Assembly: GCA_043228905.1 (NCBI GenBank)
Contig: JBHGNT010000158.1
Coordinates: 1-64,000, forward strand
Reading direction: 5' to 3'
Source of the DNA: Azolla caroliniana
Taxonomy: Eukaryota > Polypodiophyta
DNA length: 64,000 nucleotides
In this document: positions 49,031 to 61,179 of the stretch, piece after piece
Layout of the letters: each line of letters opens with the position of its first letter
How positions within the stretch are numbered: position 1 is the first letter of the stretch
The notes under the pieces: generated by a model
Databases searched by the model: none
What the model was told of the DNA's origin: nothing
The model's input: the letters and a program-made list of their open reading frames with translations, nothing else
Made by a program: the position numbers and the translations under genes

Positions 49031-49790
49031 TCTTTAAAACCATTTGGTTCCAACTTGAATTTTTTGTAACTGATGTTTCCGTGAGTCCAATTTCTAAAAA
49101 TGCAGTCATGAACAAGAGAAAGATTTCTACTATCATGACAGATCAGTGCAAACTGCTGAACTTGTCCCAAGCTGATGCAATAAATGGAAACAGCCATCTC
49201 AAAACTAGCAAGTAATTGCCGGTAATAACATACAAACAGTAGAGCATTTTTTTCAGGTCGTGCGTGTATAGATATTCTTTTCTGTTCCATGAACGGCAAA
49301 AGTGCCTTAAAATACTTGATGTAGGATTGTACATGAACTGCTTGTGAAGTTTCTCGCATCCTAGTCTTAGTATCAACCTGTACAAAACTATTTGATCACA
49401 ATCATGTAATGAAGAATTTATTGGCATACATTCTTGTTGGTGTTGAAGCTGTCTTTATCGTGTTACTGCTGATGTTGAGAAAATGAGTGTATACCCCCAT
49501 ACTTAACACATGGATTCGATGCCGCCATTCAATACTATGCTAGAAAACAGATTCATAAATAGGAATGATTCTGTCTACCCAATGATATCGGTGTGATATG
49601 TTTAGGGTTTCGGTTTGCTGTATAATTTCTTGAGCATGATTAGTGTCGGATGCATATTATTAAGGAGATATTTGTAAATCTCTTAAAGGCAAATTTCTTT
49701 TTCAAATTCTCAAAAGCTTTGGTTTCTTTTGTAGCTATCCCTTGATTAAGACATTATAATCATTTCACTCGGGCAACATTAAATTGTATG
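49031..49790. other. intergenic, no gene recognised
   Basis: AT-rich. Two overlapping short minus-strand frames (49015-49427) show no domain. Nothing supported. Confidence 0.5.
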
Positions 49791-50027
49791 GTAAGATAAT
49801 TGGAAAACTTGCTTATACTTCGTGCTTCCTGAGCTGCAGCCACAATATGCTTTACAAATATTTACTGATAGCCGAATATCAAGCTAATGTGCTATTTAGC
49901 TGAAGGGTAGTAAAATAATTGGAAAACTTGCTTATACTTCGAGCTGCCTGAGGTGCACCCACAACATGCTTTACAAATATTTACTTATATTCACAATATG
50001 CTAATGTGCTATTTAGCTGAAGGGTAT
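49791..50027. repeat. 119 bp tandem duplication
   Basis: Two copies, from 49791 and 49910, each with ATAATTGGAAAACTTGCTTA, TACTTCG, CTTTACAAATATTTACT and GCTAATGTGCTATTTAGCTG. Divergence is about 10 percent. Non-coding. Confidence 0.9.
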
Positions 50028-50508
50028 TTGGGAAGAATTAATCGATGTAAATTTCTCTCATCAATGGGTTCTTAAAGAGTATATTTTCAAAATGATAGGG
50101 GAAGATAGAAATTTTTGTAGTTATTGTAGTCTTGGACACTTCAAACTTTATTACCCTTCCATTAAGGTTGCTTTGCCATTTCCATGTTACTATTCTTGCA
50201 GTCTTCAATAAAGCAGGGATAGTTTCACTATTCTTTTTCATTGGGCCCTCATTAATGGTGTTTTACCCTGCTCCTGACTTTGTTTGTATGTCTCTGTACT
50301 AAACATGAAGCGCCTATTCTAACTGTCTTCAAATTGATCTCGCCATTCAAGATGCGCCATGGATTTCCCTTTGCACTATTCCTTGTTTTTCCGTTGACAA
50401 TATCGCCCCCAGTTATGAAGTGGGGGTTTGACTATCATGATGTCTTATCAAGAGCCCTGAACGAAAAATGAATGTTGTGGCCCTTGGTTCATCTCAGGAA
50501 GGGAATAG

Positions 50509-50905
50509 GATGACAGGTCCTGTGGGAATTGCATTTTTAAATGTTGCAGTGGTTCACGCACCATATTTAACTCAAACAGCTGGCATTAATCTCCTGGTTC
50601 CCATATGTATAATGACTTCCACATGAATTTCAGGGACACGCTGCAGCAGAACAATGTCTCCTCACCTTGCCTTGAATGGCATCCATTCCACTTCCATTAG
50701 ATGAGAGGTCTTATGGGAACTGCATTTTTAAACATTGCGGTGGTTCTCGCACCACATTTAACTCAAACAGCTGGCATTACTCTTCAGGAAATCCGCAGGT
50801 AGTTCCCGTATGTATAATGATCTCCATGTGAATTTGAGGGAAGTGCCGTAGCAGAGCAATGTCACCTCATCTCACATTGGAGTGCTTCCATTCCAGTTCT
50901 GGAGT
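50509..50905. repeat. about 191 bp tandem duplication 3' of the first PPR gene
   Basis: Copies start at 50509 and 50700, sharing GGAACTGCATTTTTAAA, AACTCAAACAGCTGGCATTA, CCGTATGTATAATGA and a block near AGCAATGTC-CCTCA. About 15 percent divergence with indels. It ends about 55 bp beyond the PPR stop codon, so it probably overlaps the 3' untranslated region. Confidence 0.9.
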
Positions 50906-50960
50906 TCACTATCCATATGGCATGATGCAATTGTGCAACCTGTTCTGTACCAAGCTAAGA

Positions 50961-53036
50961 TCACAAACCCAGGAACTCTGGGCAATTCATGAGTTGCTCG
51001 GTGCCTTGTGTACATTGATTCCCAATTCTCAGAGCTTTGATCTTCTCTAGATCCTCCAACATACCAGCAGTGCTACAGATATTATCCATGCAGACATAAG
51101 GCCAAGCAAACTTTTCATCCAACCGTACTGCATGTTCAAAGGCCAAGCTTGCAAGTTCCAAATTCCCCCATTTTTGACATGCACTCAGTAAAGCAAGCCA
51201 TGCAGGAAGATGATCAGTTGGTGGCATCTGTTTTATCAGTTCCACCAACTTGTCAAAGTGCCCTGAACAACCAAAGAGGTTTATCATGCAAGTGTAGTGC
51301 TCCGGATTTGGGAAGATGCCATATCTTGTGGTCATAAACTCAAAGTACATCTGACCATCGGTCACTAAACCTGAGGAGCTGCATGCAGTAAGCACAACCA
51401 TAAATGTTACGAGAGTTGGCTCTATACCATCCCTAATCATTTCCTTAAATATGTCATGAACTCTCGAATGCTCACCAAGTTGGGCATATCCAGTGATGAG
51501 TGCATTCCAAGTTACTACATTCCGAACTTGAATTTGATCAAAAACTTCTTTTGCTCTTTGAATTAACCCACATTTAGCATACATATCCACCAATGCAGTA
51601 CCAAGAGTAGTATCTTCAACTAGAAAACCTCCTCTAACAATCTCAGAATGTATCTCTTTGCCTCTCTCACCTGCTCCTATGCTACTACTAGCTTTTAGTG
51701 TACAAAGCAAGGTCACTGCATCTGGTGAGACACCCTCATCTTGCATCTTTTTGAAATAGTTCAATGCTTTTTCACCATGCCCTTGCTCACAGAATTCAGA
51801 AATTAATGCATTCCAAGAGACCACATCCCGGGCAGGAAGTCCATCAAACACTTGTTGTGCCTTTACAAGTTCACCACACTTTGCATACATTTCAACCAAC
51901 GCAGATCCAACCATGCTATTCGTCTGCAATACTCCTATCTCAATCATGCTATGTATTTCCTTTCCCTTTTGAGTGACACATAAGCTGCCACAGGCCTTGA
52001 GAATACATGAAAATGTCACGACATCTGGAGGAAAAGCCTCACATTGCATCCGTGCAAAACAGCTTAATGCTTCTATCTCATGTCCCTGTTGACAATATCC
52101 TGAAATCAGAATGTTCCAAGTTACAGCATCCCGAATGTGATGTTGATCAAAAACTTCTTGTGCCTTTAGGACAGCATGGAATTTCCCATACATATCCATC
52201 AATGCATTTCCAAGAATGATATCCTTTCCCAACAATCCTCCTCTTAGTATCTCTGCATGTATTTCTTTGGCCTTCTCAGAAGCACCTATGCTCCCACAGG
52301 CTTTCAATATGCAAGAAAACGTCACCGCATCAGGAACAAGGCCTTTGTGTTGCATATGTTCATAACACTTGAGTGCTTCATCACCATGCCCATTTTCAGC
52401 ATATCCTGAAATGAGTGCAGTCCATAAGACTAAGCTTGGATCATGGAGGTTGTCAAAAACTTTTCTTGCTTCTTCGATTGCTCCACATTTGGCATACATA
52501 TCTACCAATGCAGTGCCAAGTAAATCACTAGATTCTCCCAAAATGCCCTCTTTCACAATCTCAGAATGGATTTCGTTGCCCTTCTCAACTGCTCCTATGC
52601 TGCCACAAGCTTTCAAGGTGCACACAAAGGTTACCTCATTTGGAAGGAGGCCCTCATATTGCATTTCTTCAAAACATTTCACAGATACCTTGCCAATCCC
52701 ATATTTAGCATATCCTGCAATTAGAGCAGTCCAGGAAACTACATTCCTGACTGGAAGCTCATCAAAAACTTGTTGCGCCTTTACAAGTGACCCACATTTA
52801 ATGTACATATGAACTAAGGTATTACCTACAGAAATGTTCTTTTTAAGCAATCCCCTCTTAACAATTTCTGTGTATATTCTGGTTCCTTTGTCCAAATCCC
52901 TTTCTCTGGAACAGGCCTTGATGGAGAGCAAAAGAGCAACATGTTCTTCGAACTTGGCTGCCTTCCTACCTTTACTGCGGGGAATAGGAGGGTTCCTCTC
53001 CTCTCCACAGAAGATCGCCATACGACTCAACAACAT
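50961..53036 (-). CDS. PLS-class pentatricopeptide repeat protein (E-type tail)
   Basis: Intronless, 691 residues. Plant PPR proteins bind single-stranded organelle RNA, about one base per repeat, and PLS-class members usually specify RNA editing or processing sites. Repeats run from about residue 35 to 600 in P-L-S triplets of about 100 residues. The recurring signatures are NTLVHMYIKCGSLVKAQQVF, VVSWTALIAGYAK and PNEVTFVCTLKACGSIGA. After the last S repeat come L2/S2/E1-like motifs (LVTFMVVLTACSSSGLVTDG, then YTCMINLFGCSGHFDKLVEL, then WLALLSACQKWGNLELA) and a short E2-like tail ending PEFLGL. There is no DYW deaminase domain, so any editing activity would need a partner. The N terminus (MLLSRMAIFCGEERN) is not a clear transit peptide. 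A paralogue lies 8 kb to the right on the same strand. Confidence 0.93.
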   Translation of the reverse strand: MLLSRMAIFCGEERNPPIPRSKGRKAAKFEEHVALLLSIKACSRERDLDKGTRIYTEIVKRGLLKKNISVGNTLVHMYIKCGSLVKAQQVFDELPVRNVVSWTALIAGYAKYGIGKVSVKCFEEMQYEGLLPNEVTFVCTLKACGSIGAVEKGNEIHSEIVKEGILGESSDLLGTALVDMYAKCGAIEEARKVFDNLHDPSLVLWTALISGYAENGHGDEALKCYEHMQHKGLVPDAVTFSCILKACGSIGASEKAKEIHAEILRGGLLGKDIILGNALMDMYGKFHAVLKAQEVFDQHHIRDAVTWNILISGYCQQGHEIEALSCFARMQCEAFPPDVVTFSCILKACGSLCVTQKGKEIHSMIEIGVLQTNSMVGSALVEMYAKCGELVKAQQVFDGLPARDVVSWNALISEFCEQGHGEKALNYFKKMQDEGVSPDAVTLLCTLKASSSIGAGERGKEIHSEIVRGGFLVEDTTLGTALVDMYAKCGLIQRAKEVFDQIQVRNVVTWNALITGYAQLGEHSRVHDIFKEMIRDGIEPTLVTFMVVLTACSSSGLVTDGQMYFEFMTTRYGIFPNPEHYTCMINLFGCSGHFDKLVELIKQMPPTDHLPAWLALLSACQKWGNLELASLAFEHAVRLDEKFAWPYVCMDNICSTAGMLEDLEKIKALRIGNQCTQGTEQLMNCPEFLGL

Positions 53037-53856
53037 CTCTGTTTCAACAATATCTCTGTTTCAGCGACGTGCCCATCCATTACATACATATATATTCCAT
53101 GTGCTAATTTAGATGTAATCCTCCATAGCTAGCCCCTGATGAGATCAAACTAATGTCAGAATTAACTTACTCTATATTATGTTTTCAGATCAGATAAACA
53201 TGAAGATATACAGGACAGGGTATACACTTTCACAAGTATTACGTGAAATGTAATATTTTATGGTCTCATTATTCATAGGTCATATTTGACCTCCAAAGGC
53301 AATAATAAAATCTATCTATCTATCCATCTTAATGGATACATAAGATTAGTGGCTATATAACATGCTCTTTTATGCTTAAGGTTATGCCGCAATCATGCCC
53401 CGGCCTTACTATTCACCCCACGAGCTCATCTCTTCAATTCGCTTCTTGACTCTCCTTCTATATCCTGTCTCACCTCTCAGCTTTAGCCTTTCCCTTTGAG
53501 GATATGATGGCAAATAGACTCATTGGCAGTTGTTAGTAACTCCATTACCCACCTATTATATGCAATGGAAGAATCGTTGTTGGATCGTGTCCCAACGTTA
53601 GTACTTGGTTTGCGTTCGTTGCTTCTCATCCTTCATTCCCTTCTCATTATACACAAACACGTGGGGTGGTCATGTCTTCATCGATCCCCTAAGGCACGCT
53701 CCTTTGGTAACACATATTTTTGTCCGCATTAACATTATTTTGAATAAAAAACACTTCAATTTGGTAAGCCAAGAAGACAAGAGAGAGGCATTGGCCAATT
53801 TCCAATCATATCATAGAGTAAAAAGAACACGTTATAGGGAATTTGCTCAAAGAAGG
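53037..53856. other. intergenic between divergent PPR and coiled-coil genes
   Basis: Shared upstream region of the minus-strand PPR and plus-strand coiled-coil gene. AT-rich, with a TCTA microsatellite near 53312-53325. Short frames at 53523-53868 have no domain. Confidence 0.5.
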
Positions 53857-54036
53857 TTATTTGCTTAAACGGGTTAGTCTTTTGCTTAAAGAAGGCTTAT
53901 TTTCTTAAACGGGTTTATCTTTTGCATAAAGAAGGTTATTTGCTTAAACGGGGTATTAGTTTTACTTAAAGAATGATATTTTGCTTAAACAAGGCTATTT
54001 GCTTAAATGGGGTTGTGTTTTTTTTCTTAAAGAAGG
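53857..54036. repeat. about 40 bp tandem repeat just upstream of the coiled-coil gene
   Basis: Four to five imperfect units containing TTATTTGCTTAAACGGG and CTTTTGCTTAAAGAAGG. The array ends about 68 bp before the start codon at 54104, so it lies in the core promoter or leader. The two half-units TTGCTTAAACGGG and TTGCTTAAAGAAGG are themselves related. Confidence 0.88.
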
Positions 54037-54103
54037 ATTCTTTGGATCACTAGGCTCTTGAAGCTTTCCATCGCTACACAGACGCAAGTACATCCGCTTT
54101 CGA

Positions 54104-56137
54104 ATGGAGGATCACACGATCCGAGCTCTTCGTGCTCACATCACCGGTAAGATTTCACACTCGCTGTATATGCGCAGCAGATCTATGGCTTCTTTCGATC
54201 TGGATCCCCCCTGATGTATGTACTACATACATGGGACGCATCTGATTTCCAGCCATTTTATTGATCCCTGCAGATTATGAAAACAAGGTTGCTGATGTTG
54301 GCCTCGAGCTATTCCGACAGAAGAAATCACTGGAATCGAAAGAGAAAGAGTTGAAATACGGTATGCATTCATGTTCTTGTTGGGGATCGACACACGCACG
54401 CACTCTCTCTTTCTCTCTCTCATGGCCTTTCTGTAGATCATTTCATGGTTTCTTCTTCTTCTTCTGATATTATTCTTAGACCTATACTTGTGCAGTGAAT
54501 GAAGAAACTAAACGTTTACGTTCTTGCACCGACGATGTTTTAAAGAAGATCGAGGAAGCGTCCCAAGCTCTATGGAAACAGCAGAATGCGATTGCAACAC
54601 TCCAAACAGACTCAGTTTCTCTAGCCCAGGTAAGAAACTGCATCACCTTATACCTAAACGTTTTCATCATATTTATTCTTAGAACCTGAGTGTCACTAGT
54701 ATTTTTTGCACGTCAAAGGCTCTTGACCTGTTGAAGAACGAGATTATAAAACGAACAGCAACCTCGAAGGAGACCAAGTATATTAATAGTGTTGTTTTTT
54801 TGTTATTTTCTAGTTGAAGGCCTTTATTAATATTGTCTTCTAATATTTATGTATGTATATATAGGATCGCAAACCAGAAATGCTTAGATGACCTGGTGAT
54901 GAAATCTCAGGAACACCAGGTTATATATGTCGCAACCTAATCAATTTCAGTAAATTGAAATATGCAGTTGTTTCCAGTCTATACATAAGAACGTTTCTCA
55001 GAATCTTCTGATACATTAAAGTGTGTCTTTTGTAGGCTTATTATGATTCGCTGGAAATAGTGAAGAAGATTAGAGAGGTAAATATCATAGCGGCTATGAT
55101 ATTTCAAACTAATTCTGCTATGATTTGGAAGAATAATATTGCTGAAATTTATGTTCCGACAGCTTGATAGAATGGATACGTCTCAAGCAGGTACACACAA
55201 TTTAATGTTCTAATTTCATGTATATCAGGGAGCTTTCAATCGAAACATATTTAATGTACGGTGATAATTATGGACAGATGCCAAACAGCAATGCCTCTCC
55301 ATGGATACAGATAAGAGGACGAATCAGGTTAGCAACAATGAATGGATACTGATGAGCAGACAAACGTTCTCTGCAACGTCTAATCAAATATTATATTAAA
55401 AGCCTGTGTGCACGTCATGAATCTTGATATCGATCTCAATCTTTATAACTTTTTAGCATTTACTTTGTAAAAGATGTCTCATTTCTGTCCATTTGTAATG
55501 TCCCTATATTCTGCTACTGTAATCGAAAAATCATGTGTACAGAAATCAGCAGCTTTGGAGCGTGAACTTGATGGCCTTAGAAGATCATGTCAGACGATCC
55601 AGTCTCAGATTGAAGAGGTTTTCTTTCGTTTTGAGGGGGATTTCTATGCTTTGAAAATTGTCTTCATTCGTGTCTAACCGTCCATTGGAAAAACTCACAG
55701 ACAGAAACTTGCCTGAAACAATTGTTTAGCAAATATTCAAAATCACAGGTATAATTTATATATCGTGCCAATTCTTCAAGAGCGCATCATAATTGGCGTA
55801 AATGAATACGATTACATATTATCCATTGATGACAGGAGGGGCATCAGGATGTCGAACTTGATGAACTTGCAGCAAGAGTGCAGGATATCGGAGATGAGAG
55901 GGAGAAAGAGGAAGAATACATAAAATCATTGCAGACAAGTTTAAGCCAGATTATGGTGATACATTGTGTACCTTAATAGTGTCGCTCATAATTGTTCTTC
56001 TTTGCATCTGATTTTAATAACATAAGAGATACTTCTTATGAATACAGGCCCTGAAACAACTAGTGGAATGTAGTTCTTGCGGGCACAGCTATCTTGTGAG
56101 CCTTGACAATACCCAGGAAACACCAGCTGCGATGTAA
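54104..56137 (+). CDS. unrecognised 276-residue coiled-coil protein in 12 small exons
   Basis: Twelve exons join without a frame break: 54104-54146, 54274-54360, 54496-54629, 54719-54777, 54865-54919, 55036-55077, 55163-55190, 55278-55327, 55543-55617, 55701-55748, 55836-55955, 56048-56137. All introns are GT-AG and about 70-215 bp. The product starts MEDHTIRALRAHITDYENK. It is nearly all charged heptad-rich helix, for example LELFRQKKSLESKEKELK (about 23-40), KKIRELDRMDTSQADAKQQ (about 136-154) and ARVQDIGDEREKEEEYIKSL (about 212-231), and ends with a short CSSCGHSY motif (about 256-263). There is no signal peptide or membrane span. I do not recognise the family. A scaffold role, for example in kinetochore, microtubule, meiotic or flagellar structures, is conceivable but unsupported. 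Strict exon-phase continuity over 12 exons is the main evidence that the gene is real. Confidence 0.82.
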
Positions 56138-56589
56138 TAAATTACCAGCACATGTTAAGAGAACAAATGCAGAAACGAGCGTAATGTTCTTCATTGCTGA
56201 GTATAAACAATTTTGCAAGCCTTCCATATGCAGAAAATGACTAGAGGTGAAATATGATCTGTGTATACATTTGTATATAAAGTAAATAGAATGACCAAGA
56301 AAACTTTGAACATCAACTTAACTTTTAAGAACGTTTGATTTGCTGTATAAATTCTGATGTATGTAAAGACTTATTGGTTCTATCGTTTGTTAATGCATCA
56401 CATCGTCCAGGCTCTACTTGTCTATTGGGATATCAATGACTGTAGACGTAGAGGCTTATTGGGATGTTAGCGTAAGCATTGATGATCTCTTTGTTACATC
56501 CATGCTTGGCATAAGTTGTTATCACCTTGCATTCATGATGTGATATTCATAATGGGCCAATTTATAATCTCTCACCATCAAAGTTGAGT

Positions 56590-57600
56590 CGATTTATCCA
56601 ATATTCTAAACCCTTTGATGCATGACCATCTCCTTAGTTTGGTCATGGATTATCAAGGATTGAATAAGGACATTGCTCAAAATAGACATGGTTTGCATGA
56701 TGTTCTCAAGACTTTTGGAGCATCTCAGTGGAGCCAAATAGTTCCAAAAGCTAGATCTTTGAACTGCTTATAAAGTAGTCTGAATTCATCCATGGGATGA
56801 ATGGAAGATTACTTTTTGCACTTGATATAGACATTTTAAATACATTGTAATGCCTTACAATCTCATGAAACATATAGCAAAAGATGTTTTTCGTGATTTT
56901 CGTAATATTTTCACCATATTTTGTTTAGATGACATCTCAATCTAATTGAAGACCCAAGAGGCGCATGATGTCCATGTTCATCAAGCTCTACATGCTTTGT
57001 GATAATACGGTGTCTATGCCAAACTAGAGAAGTATTGTTTCTAACTACAATCAAGTGGATATAATCTCACTAAGAGAAATCACTATGGATCTAACAAAGG
57101 TTCAAATGGTTCTAGAATGGCATAAAACATCTTCACTAAGGGATATGCAAAGTTTCCTAGAATTCACAAATTTCTATTATAATCTCATCAAGAATTACAT
57201 AAAGATTGTGTTGCCTCTCATATAGCTTACACAAAAGGATCAATCATTTGCATGGACATCCAAATTGGTAGAGGTGCTTGACAATTTAAAGAGAGTCTTC
57301 ACATTAGCCCCGATTTTGCTCCATGTTGATCTAGCCAAGCCCTTCTTCATGGATGTCTATGCATTTGATAGTATCTTGTCACAAACTATGGATCGTAGGC
57401 AATTGCATGTAATCACTTTTCAATTTTGAAAATTCATAGCGTCCAAAATCAAGGATGAAATCTGTGTCAACGAGCTTATGGCTATAGTCTATTCTTTTGA
57501 ATAGTGATGTCATTTGATGGATAGTTATCCCAATAAAATCATTATTTATAATGATTAAAGAATCTAACATACCTTTAGAATGTTCGAGTTCTAAATAAAT
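56590..57600 (+). mobile_element. decayed Ty3/gypsy reverse transcriptase-RNase H fragment
   Basis: Broken plus-strand frames follow the order of a Ty3 pol gene. 56639-56701 reads LVMDYQGLNKDIAQNRHGL (family motif DYRGLN). Near 56900-57000 pieces fit the DDI/DDIL and KCEF regions. 57148-57225 reads MQSFLEFTNFYYNLIKNY (family SFLGLANFYRRFI), followed by an LPLI segment. About 57285-57390 reads FTLAPILLHVDLAKPF (family APVL...D...PF) entering RNase H. Many stops and frameshifts are present. No LTRs or other domains were found. Confidence 0.78.
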
Positions 57601-57954
57601 GACAAGCTCCTAGCACAAAGTTTCTAATGTGTTTCAAATTCTTTATTGCAACAAGGCAAACTGGATGCACAATATGAGTGCTCCTATCTGACATCTCAAA
57701 CAAAAGAGTCCCTAGGTTTTACTCTCCTACAACCGACATATCTTCAATGCAATCACCAGTTTAAGCCAATGACAACATTTGCATATACGTGTTCACCCAA
57801 TGTGCATGTTGTTTGAGATCCAAGTACTCCTAGTAAAGAGATTAAAGTGTCATGTCAACCTCGTGTATTAATGACAGTTTAGAAACCTTTGGGTAGTATG
57901 AGTTGCACTAACCTTTAATTATCCACAATGACATACTACATCAGAAAATATTTA

Positions 57955-58500
57955 TCAACACTTAGCGACCACAATGGAGATGTTTAGTGTATAGCAACTA
58001 CAATGACATGACATTCACGAATTGACCAATAACACTAGCTTTTCTTTGCCAATAAGATTGGAGCACATCAACAATTGGCGACCACAATGGAGATGTTTAA
58101 TGTATAGCCATTACAATGAGATGACATTCACAAATTTACCTGTAGCACTAGGTTTTCTTTACCATTAAAAGTGTGCAAACTACATTTGTCAAATCCTACA
58201 TTAAATATGAGCCCCTAGGGGCATATCAACACTTGGCGGCCACAATGGAGATGTTTAGCGTGTAGCAACTACAATGAGATGACATTCACGAATTGATCAA
58301 TAGCACTAGGTTTTCTTTGCCAATATATTGTGCAAACTACATTTGTCTAAGGCCCTAATAGCATATCAACACTTGGCAATCACAATGGAGATGTTACTAT
58401 GTAGCAACTACAATCAGATGACATTCCCGAATTGACCAGTAACACGAGGTTTTCTCTACCAATATGATTGAGAAAACTACATTTGTCAACTCCTACATGA
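57955..58500. repeat. tandem repeat of about 115-155 bp, four diverged copies
   Basis: Copies are anchored on CACAATGGAGATGTT at about 57970, 58083, 58241 and 58380. Each continues with GTAGCAACTACAATGAGATG, ACATTCACGAATTGACC and AGCACTAGGTTTTCTTTGCC; two also carry CAAACTACATTTGTC. Unit length varies through internal indels. Non-coding, downstream of the Ty3 fragment. Confidence 0.88.
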
Positions 58501-60700
58501 ACCGTTGGGATCATTCATGCAAGTTTCCAATGTGTTGCATGTATGGCCCTAACTAAAGTCCATTTAGTAACCCACAACTTTCATGACTTAGATCCAATGT
58601 CCAAGGATAACTAGGTGTATCCAATCATAGGATAAGTAAAGAGAAGGCAACATTGGTTCACCACCTAACAATTCTATAGCTCCCATCAATCATGTAAATT
58701 TCAATCACAATCAAGAGGCCATTGGCAATCTGATGCCATGTCAATCAATGTTTCTCAAAGCGATTAGTGTGGAATACAAAAGCGATTAATGTTTTTCAAA
58801 GCAAATTTCATGTCAATATGGAATACCAGCCACTTCGCTCAAGTCAATGTCGTCAATGCCAACCTCTCAAAGCATATGGAGTTTGGCCTCTCTTGAATGG
58901 CCAAGCCATTGGCCACCAACATGCATTATCAATTACCAACCGGTTAATTTCCCACCTTCGACACACTCTATCTCGTCTTCAGACACATGTTTGATAGGAA
59001 GCCACCCATGTAAGAGGCCCATACTGCTTTTACATAGTGTAACTCTCTCACAAGATGTTGCACTCCAATTATCTCATCTAGTTTGAGGACTTGTGCCACA
59101 TTCTAGCTTAACCACGTTTGAAAGCAACGTTTAATTTAGTGACCAACGAACTCTTTTGTACCCATGTGAGCATGACAAACTTCATTACCAACATGTTTGA
59201 CTCCATGATGGAAAGGATGTTGAATTTGGACCACAACTAGTGACAGAGCCCCTTCAAAATGTACAGTCTTTCCCAAAGCATTCCCTCAATCTAAGAGCTA
59301 TGTTTCTACCAAGCTATATAATCCATTACATGCCTCACCATTAATCACTTCTCACCAACTACCAAAAGCAGCTTGAATCACTATTTATAGCTCTGGCCTT
59401 CACTCAATGAACCGTTGTGATGCTCACCCAAACAACATCTAAGGTGCAAAAATTTGAGGTTGAGCTTGCAAATCAATGAGCACCAACCCTCACAATGAGA
59501 GCTTATTTTTCGGCATCAACATACACCTCGATGCCATTTGAGATGCCACTATACCCATTGATGCCTCTACATGCAAAGGTGTAATATTCACATATTTTGG
59601 CAATGTTGACTTCCTTGTACCTACTATCGTCAAGTGACCGTTCAACCGTATGTGCACCACACCTATTGTGAGAGATATTAAAACACTCAACTCAAACATA
59701 AAATGTTCCTACATATGTTGGATTCACTATAGTTTTCATCCTCATCCAGACATATTGAAATATGATATTGACCTTATACTCGACTCTATGAGGCAAACAT
59801 TAACCATGTTATCTATCTTTCTTGTCTTAACCTAGAATTAGAGAAGTTTGACTCAAATTTAGTCAGGGGTGTATGATTCAAGCCTACGTGATGGTATCTC
59901 CAACATTTGTATTGCATTGCACTAGTATAATAATCATTTGTTTGGCATCTTTCCGCTATATGCTCATCTCTTTAAGGTTATCATTTGTCTCTTTAATTTC
60001 TTGCATCTTGTATGCATGTAGCTTCCATAAGAAGCAACTCGCCATATTGTGTACCCATGTGCCTTCAATGGATCTCAAACTTTGACTTGTGTTTCATTGA
60101 TTGCTATTGACCTCCAAATTTTTTGGTATGCTTGAATGAAAATTCTATTTCATTTCCTTCATTTTTGAGAATACCCCAACATTTTTCAGCTTCCCATATT
60201 GCCATTTTCACGTGTCATTAGCCCAACTCGAACTAACCACAAGATAAGTGTGACCTAAACTCTAAACTCAACCACTCAGGATAATTCATGATCTTCTTTG
60301 AATAGAGAAGCAACTTTTTGAACTACATTTAGTAATGAGAGCTACTTCAGTGTAGTATAAGACATGATTTCCAATCTAAGGGCATGTGAAACTTGCTAGT
60401 ATAAAAATGGAACGTGAGAAATCATCTCAGTTTCTTTCCAAGAAGGTTTGATAACAACAGATATTTCCTTTGCTTTTGGGTTTTTGAACTTCCCTTTGGT
60501 ATTACAATGCAAAATGACAATTAAATACTTGAGGTGGTTTCAGGTTTGGCAGATATTTGCAAATGGACAGACAGCCTAAGGCAAGGGCAGTTGCATTTTT
60601 ACCCCATGTTTAGTTGAGGGGTATCTATAACAAGGTAGGAAACTAGTTGATTTGCTAAATGATGGTGAAGACATTCAAACTGAGGCATCATTGGGGATCT
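58501..60700. other. intergenic, no gene recognised
   Basis: Broken short frames in all phases. A few plus-strand fragments near 59640-59840 and 59870-60085 are hydrophobic but have no domain. This may be further retroelement debris; nothing can be named. Confidence 0.45.
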
Positions 60701-60868
60701 GGTATGTTACGGGCATGACCATATAATATCCACGTGTATAGAATACTACAGTAAATTCTCACCACGGGATATTATATGGTCATGCCACCCTCACACTTAT
60801 CCACGTGTATAGAATACTACGGTAAATTCTCACCACGGGATATTATATGTTCATGCCCGTAACATGGT
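60701..60868. mobile_element. small palindromic MITE-like element with a duplicated right half
   Basis: The left arm 60704-60731 (ATGTTACGGGCATGACCATA...) is complementary, with one mismatch, to the right arm 60838-60865. A second, shorter copy of the right arm lies inside at 60767-60786. It arises because a 57 bp segment (60730-60786) is directly repeated at 60801-60857. Each segment carries a CACGTG palindrome. GGT flanks both outer ends, a possible 3 bp target duplication. There is no coding capacity. Confidence 0.75.
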
Positions 60869-61179
60869 AACCTTTACAAGTGGAAGATATTGCATTACCT
60901 TTGCACTGGGTCACCCACATAACATATTAGTTGATCCACAACCCTGTCATCTGAAAGATCCTCTTGGTCTCTCCACTCATTACTCCAACCACAAATGCTA
61001 GATCAGGTAGCAATGTATTGCACACAAACACAGCATGCTTTCCACCAAGAAAATCAATAATCTCACCTGCATCATCGAGAAACATTTACCTTTGACAACA
61101 TTGAATTGTCTACATTTTCATCAAGGGCTCCATTTTTAGCATCATTGCATAGAACTCATGAATGCTTCTAGTCTTTGTG
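60869..61179. other. 3' flank of the second PPR gene
   Basis: AT-rich, no frame of note. Minus-strand transcripts of the PPR gene should end here. It may include the decayed remainder of the PPR C-terminal coding region. Confidence 0.5.
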
